A stretch of 64,000 nt of DNA, taken from contig CAJTQA010000003.1 of assembly GCA_910578455.1 (NCBI GenBank), positions 1 to 64,000 of the forward strand. The letters run 5' to 3'. The notes under the pieces were generated by a model. It searched no databases. It saw only the letters and a list, made by a program, of their open reading frames with translations, and was not told the origin of the DNA. The stretch comes from an uncultured Dorea sp. GTDB lineage: Bacteria; Bacillota; Clostridia; Lachnospirales; Lachnospiraceae. The translations under genes were made by a program, and so were the position numbers. Shown piece by piece: positions 61,078-64,000 of this stretch (its first letter is position 1; each line of letters opens with the position of its first letter).

Positions 61078-62844
61078 ATGAAAAAGATGATTGATCTGAT
61101 AGAGGAGGAGCTTGGGGCGGCCTTTGAACGTGCGGGGTATGACAGGTCTTACGGAAAGATTACCCTCTCGAACCGCCCGGATCTCTGCGAATACCAGTGC
61201 AACGGGGCGATGGCGGGGGCGAAAGCCTACCGCAAGGCGCCTTTTATGATCGCGGACGACGTGATTGCAAACCTTACGGACAAAGTGCATATCGGGGAGA
61301 TTGAGGCGGTAAAGCCGGGCTTTATCAATATAAAGCTCAGCAGGGAGGCCGTCGCGTCCTACTTGAACAGAATGAGGGGCGATGCCGGGCTTGGTATTGA
61401 AAAGGCGGAAAACCCTCAGTCCATCATCGTTGATTACGGCGGGCCGAATGTGGCAAAGCCTCTTCATGTGGGGCATCTGCGCTCTGCCATCATCGGGGAG
61501 AGCGTGAAACGGATTGCCAGGAAGATGGGGCACAAGGTGCTAGGAGACATCCACCTGGGAGACTGGGGGTATCAGATGGGGCTGATTATCACGGAGCTTA
61601 AGGAGCGGCAGCCGGAGCTTGCGTACTTTGACGATGAGTTTGGCGGAGAGTATCCGAAGGAGGCTCCGTTTACCATCGGGGAGCTGGAGGAGATTTATCC
61701 CACTGCCAGCGCGAAGGCGAAAGAGGATGAAGAATACCGGGAGAGAGCCCTTAACGCCACCCGGCTTTTGCAGAACGGGCACCGGGGGTACACGGTGGTG
61801 TGGCGGCATATCATGGATGTGTCGGTAAAGGACCTTAAAAAGAACTATGAAAACTTAAATGTGACATTTGACCTCTGGAAAGGGGAATCGGATGCCCAGA
61901 GCGACATACCGGACATGATCGGGCGGCTTAAGGCGGACGGGTTTGCCCATATCGACCAGGGGGCGCTTGTGATTGACGTGCAGGAGGAGTCTGACACGAA
62001 AGAAGTTCCGCCCTGTATGATCCAGAAGTCTGACGGGGCATCCCTCTACGGAACGACGGATCTTGCCACGCTGGTGCAAAGAAGGCGGGATTATGACCCG
62101 GATCAGATCATCTATCTGGCGGACAAGCGGCAGGAGCTGCACTTTGTCCAGGTGTTCCGCTCGGCGAAAAAAACGGGCATCATAGCGCCGGAGACGAAAC
62201 TGGAGTTTCTTGGATTCGGCACGATGAACGGAAAGGACGGGAAACCTTTCAAGACAAGGGAAGGGGGCATCATGCGCCTGGAAAGCCTGATTGCGGACAT
62301 CGAGGAAGAGATGTACAAAAAGATAACGGATAACCGCACCGTGGAGGAGTCGGAGGCAAAAGCTACGGCGAAGATCGTGGGCATGTCAGCCATTAAGTAC
62401 GGGGATCTGTCAAACCAGGCGGCAAAGGATTATGTGTTTGACGTGGACAGGTTTACCTCGTTTGAGGGAAATACAGGGCCGTACATTCTGTACACCATTG
62501 TCCGCATTAAGTCCATCCTGAATAAATATACTGCCGGGGGAGGCTGCCTTGAAAACTTATCTATTGCCCCTGCGGCGGGAGACAGCGAGAAAGCGCTGAT
62601 GCTGGAGGCGCTGCGGTACAGCGATGTTTTGGAGACGGCTTATGGGGAGCTTGCGCCCCATAAGATATGTGCGTATATATATGAGCTTGCAAATGCGTTC
62701 AATAAATTTTATCATGAGACAAAGATCCTTGCGGAGGAAGACGAAAAGCAGAAGGAAAGCTATATCGCGCTTCTGCTCTTGACGAAGGATATCCTGGAGT
62801 CGTGTATCGACCTGCTTGGCTTTGAGGCTCCGGAGAGGATGTAA
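61078..62844 (+). CDS. argS: Arginyl-tRNA synthetase
   Basis: 588 residues behind AGGAGG. The N-terminal Add-1 domain is at about 1-100. The class I HIGH motif appears as KPLHVGHLRSAIIGES at about 130, and the KMSKS-like loop is KDGKPFKTREGG. The anticodon-binding domain near the end contains LEALRYSDVLETA and YIYELANAFNKFYHE. Length is normal. No T-box leader was recognised in the 170 bp upstream. Confidence 0.95.
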   Translation: MKKMIDLIEEELGAAFERAGYDRSYGKITLSNRPDLCEYQCNGAMAGAKAYRKAPFMIADDVIANLTDKVHIGEIEAVKPGFINIKLSREAVASYLNRMRGDAGLGIEKAENPQSIIVDYGGPNVAKPLHVGHLRSAIIGESVKRIARKMGHKVLGDIHLGDWGYQMGLIITELKERQPELAYFDDEFGGEYPKEAPFTIGELEEIYPTASAKAKEDEEYRERALNATRLLQNGHRGYTVVWRHIMDVSVKDLKKNYENLNVTFDLWKGESDAQSDIPDMIGRLKADGFAHIDQGALVIDVQEESDTKEVPPCMIQKSDGASLYGTTDLATLVQRRRDYDPDQIIYLADKRQELHFVQVFRSAKKTGIIAPETKLEFLGFGTMNGKDGKPFKTREGGIMRLESLIADIEEEMYKKITDNRTVEESEAKATAKIVGMSAIKYGDLSNQAAKDYVFDVDRFTSFEGNTGPYILYTIVRIKSILNKYTAGGGCLENLSIAPAAGDSEKALMLEALRYSDVLETAYGELAPHKICAYIYELANAFNKFYHETKILAEEDEKQKESYIALLLLTKDILESCIDLLGFEAPERM

Positions 62845-62905
62845 AAGATGCCGGCGGCAGCCGGTCTGCGGAAAAGTATGAAGAAAGGGTAAGGTTTTGC
62901 GAAAG

Positions 62906-64000
62906 ATGGAGGCTACGGTAAAGTTATTTTATGAAGACAGCCACATGGAGGAATTTGACGCGGCAGTCTGCGCCTGCCTGCCTTACGGGGATAAGTACAA
63001 GGTGGTTCTGGACAGGACTGCCTTTTTTCCTGAGGGCGGAGGCCAGTATGCGGACAGCGGGGAGCTTGGCGGCGTAAAGGTGTTTGACGTCCATGAAAAA
63101 GAAGGCGTCGTGTACCACTATACGGACGCTCCGCTTGAAGAGGGGCAGAGGGTTCACGGGCGCATCTGCTTTGAGGAGCGATTTGAGAAGATGCAGCAGC
63201 ACACGGGGGAGCATATCGTGTCCGGTATCGTGCATGAGAGGTTCGGGTATAACAATGTAGGGTTCCACCTGGGAAATACATACTGCACTCTTGATTTTGA
63301 CGGACCCATCACGAAGGAACAGCTGAAGGAGATTGAGCTGGCGGCAAACGGAGCGGTGTTTAAGAACCTGGATGTTGAGACAGCGTACCCTTCTAAGGAA
63401 GAGCTCGGGAAGATGGAGTACAGGAGCAAGATAGAGATTGAGGGGCAGGTTCGTATCGTGACAGTGCCGGGGTATGACGTATGCGCCTGCTGCGCGCCCC
63501 ATGTGAAGAAGACAGGGGAAATCGGGCTTATCAAGTTTGTGAATATGATTAATTACAAAGGCGGGGAGCGCATTACCATGCTCTGCGGGTACCGTGCGCT
63601 TAAAGATTACGCGGAAAAAGAGGAGAATGTGAAAAAAATCTCCGCACTGCTCTGCGCGAAGGAGGAGGAGACCGCGGACGCGGTATCGCATCTGAAGGAG
63701 GAGAGTGGAAAGCTTAAAGGGAGGATTACATCCCTGGAGCAAAAGATGATCCGGTATAAGGCCCAGGAGATTGAGATTGGGAACGGTGTCGTGTCGGTCT
63801 TTGACAGCGAGATCTCCGGGAACAGCCCGAGGGAGCTTATGAATCAGGTGCTTTTGAGGGGGGCATCCGTGTGCGCGGTTTTTGCCGGAACGGACGAGGC
63901 GGGATACCGCTATGTGATCGGAAGCAGGGAAAGAGACGTGCGTCCGCTGTGCAGGGAGCTTAATGCGTCTTTTGAAGGGCGCGGCGGCGGAAAGCCCGAG
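62906..64000 (+). CDS. AlaX-like alanyl-tRNA editing protein, partial (runs off the window)
   Basis: The ATG at 62906 begins a frame open to the last base (365 codons). It starts with a short AlaRS-like barrel (DRTAFFPEGGGQYADSGEL). The editing-site zinc motifs follow: HTGEH at about residue 100 and CACCAPH at about 195. A coiled-coil region (KKISALLCAKEEETADAVSH) and the start of the DHHA1 domain (ASFEGRGGGKPE) come next. The aminoacylation domain is absent, so it is a free-standing long AlaX that hydrolyses mischarged Ser- or Gly-tRNA(Ala). It follows argS by 61 bp. Confidence 0.9.
   Translation, partial: MEATVKLFYEDSHMEEFDAAVCACLPYGDKYKVVLDRTAFFPEGGGQYADSGELGGVKVFDVHEKEGVVYHYTDAPLEEGQRVHGRICFEERFEKMQQHTGEHIVSGIVHERFGYNNVGFHLGNTYCTLDFDGPITKEQLKEIELAANGAVFKNLDVETAYPSKEELGKMEYRSKIEIEGQVRIVTVPGYDVCACCAPHVKKTGEIGLIKFVNMINYKGGERITMLCGYRALKDYAEKEENVKKISALLCAKEEETADAVSHLKEESGKLKGRITSLEQKMIRYKAQEIEIGNGVVSVFDSEISGNSPRELMNQVLLRGASVCAVFAGTDEAGYRYVIGSRERDVRPLCRELNASFEGRGGGKPE

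Noticed and set aside
1..64000. CRISPR array, tRNA or rRNA genes
   Set aside because: No regularly spaced repeats and no cloverleaf or rRNA sequence were recognised on either strand.

Overview
The window reads as the chromosome of a Gram-positive gut anaerobe of the Lachnospiraceae (Dorea / Blautia / [Clostridium] scindens type). This is inferred from clostridial gene pairings: a flavodiiron protein fused to rubredoxin, the C_GCAxxG_C_C redox protein, the radical-SAM / TIGR03915 repair pair and YtrA-type GntR-ABC operons. Strong AGGAGG-type ribosome binding sites and TTGACA-17-TATAAT promoters fit the same group. No tRNA, rRNA or CRISPR array was seen.

Bases 1-12,000 are an AT-rich, decaying accessory island. 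It opens with the 5' end of an IS256-type transposase and the remnant of an unknown gene. A 5'-truncated Rhs/YD-repeat gene follows, ending in a DUF4474-like tip. Behind it is a same-strand array of small, unrelated genes with the look of immunity genes: an ankyrin lipoprotein, a Zn-knuckle protein, membrane proteins with a PH-like domain, a HEAT-like protein and a second ankyrin protein. One PH-like gene occurs twice (346 bp, gap-free, about 87% identical). Another immunity-like gene occurs as a frameshifted copy and as an older remnant interrupted by a roughly 200 bp double-palindrome element. The island ends in pseudogenes (a propeller-like protein, a small gene and an M28 peptidase).

Bases 12,000-50,500 are ordinary core genome: GtrA and IlvE; two YtrA-type GntR/ABC operons; a TetR-controlled MMPL transporter with a secreted DG-repeat protein; a methyltransferase; hslO-nadE-redox operon; S1 protein; CBS/DRTGG pyrophosphatase; flavin reductase; MATE pump; polysaccharide deacetylase; RarA; GNAT; Uma2; glycogen branching enzyme; a LexA-boxed radical-SAM repair operon; a DinG/XPD-like helicase with a nuclease domain; flavodiiron protein; VanZ; endonuclease IV; and two GH13 alpha-glucosidases.

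Bases 50,500-60,900 hold the most unusual locus. It begins with a TnpB-like protein in which all three RuvC catalytic residues appear replaced (A, A, K) while the zinc ribbon is kept. Its promoter has ten G residues between the -35 and -10 boxes. About 310 bp of hairpin-rich non-coding DNA follows, then a seven-gene surface-glycan decoration operon: CDP-glycerol transferase-like, LicC-like, LicD, opine-dehydrogenase-like, HisC-like, LicD with a Rossmann-like domain, and an acyltransferase split by an in-frame UAG. The inference is a nuclease-dead, possibly RNA-guided and phase-variable regulator placed upstream of surface genes.

Bases 60,900-64,000 return to housekeeping genes: argS and the start of an AlaX-like alanyl-tRNA editing protein that runs off the window.
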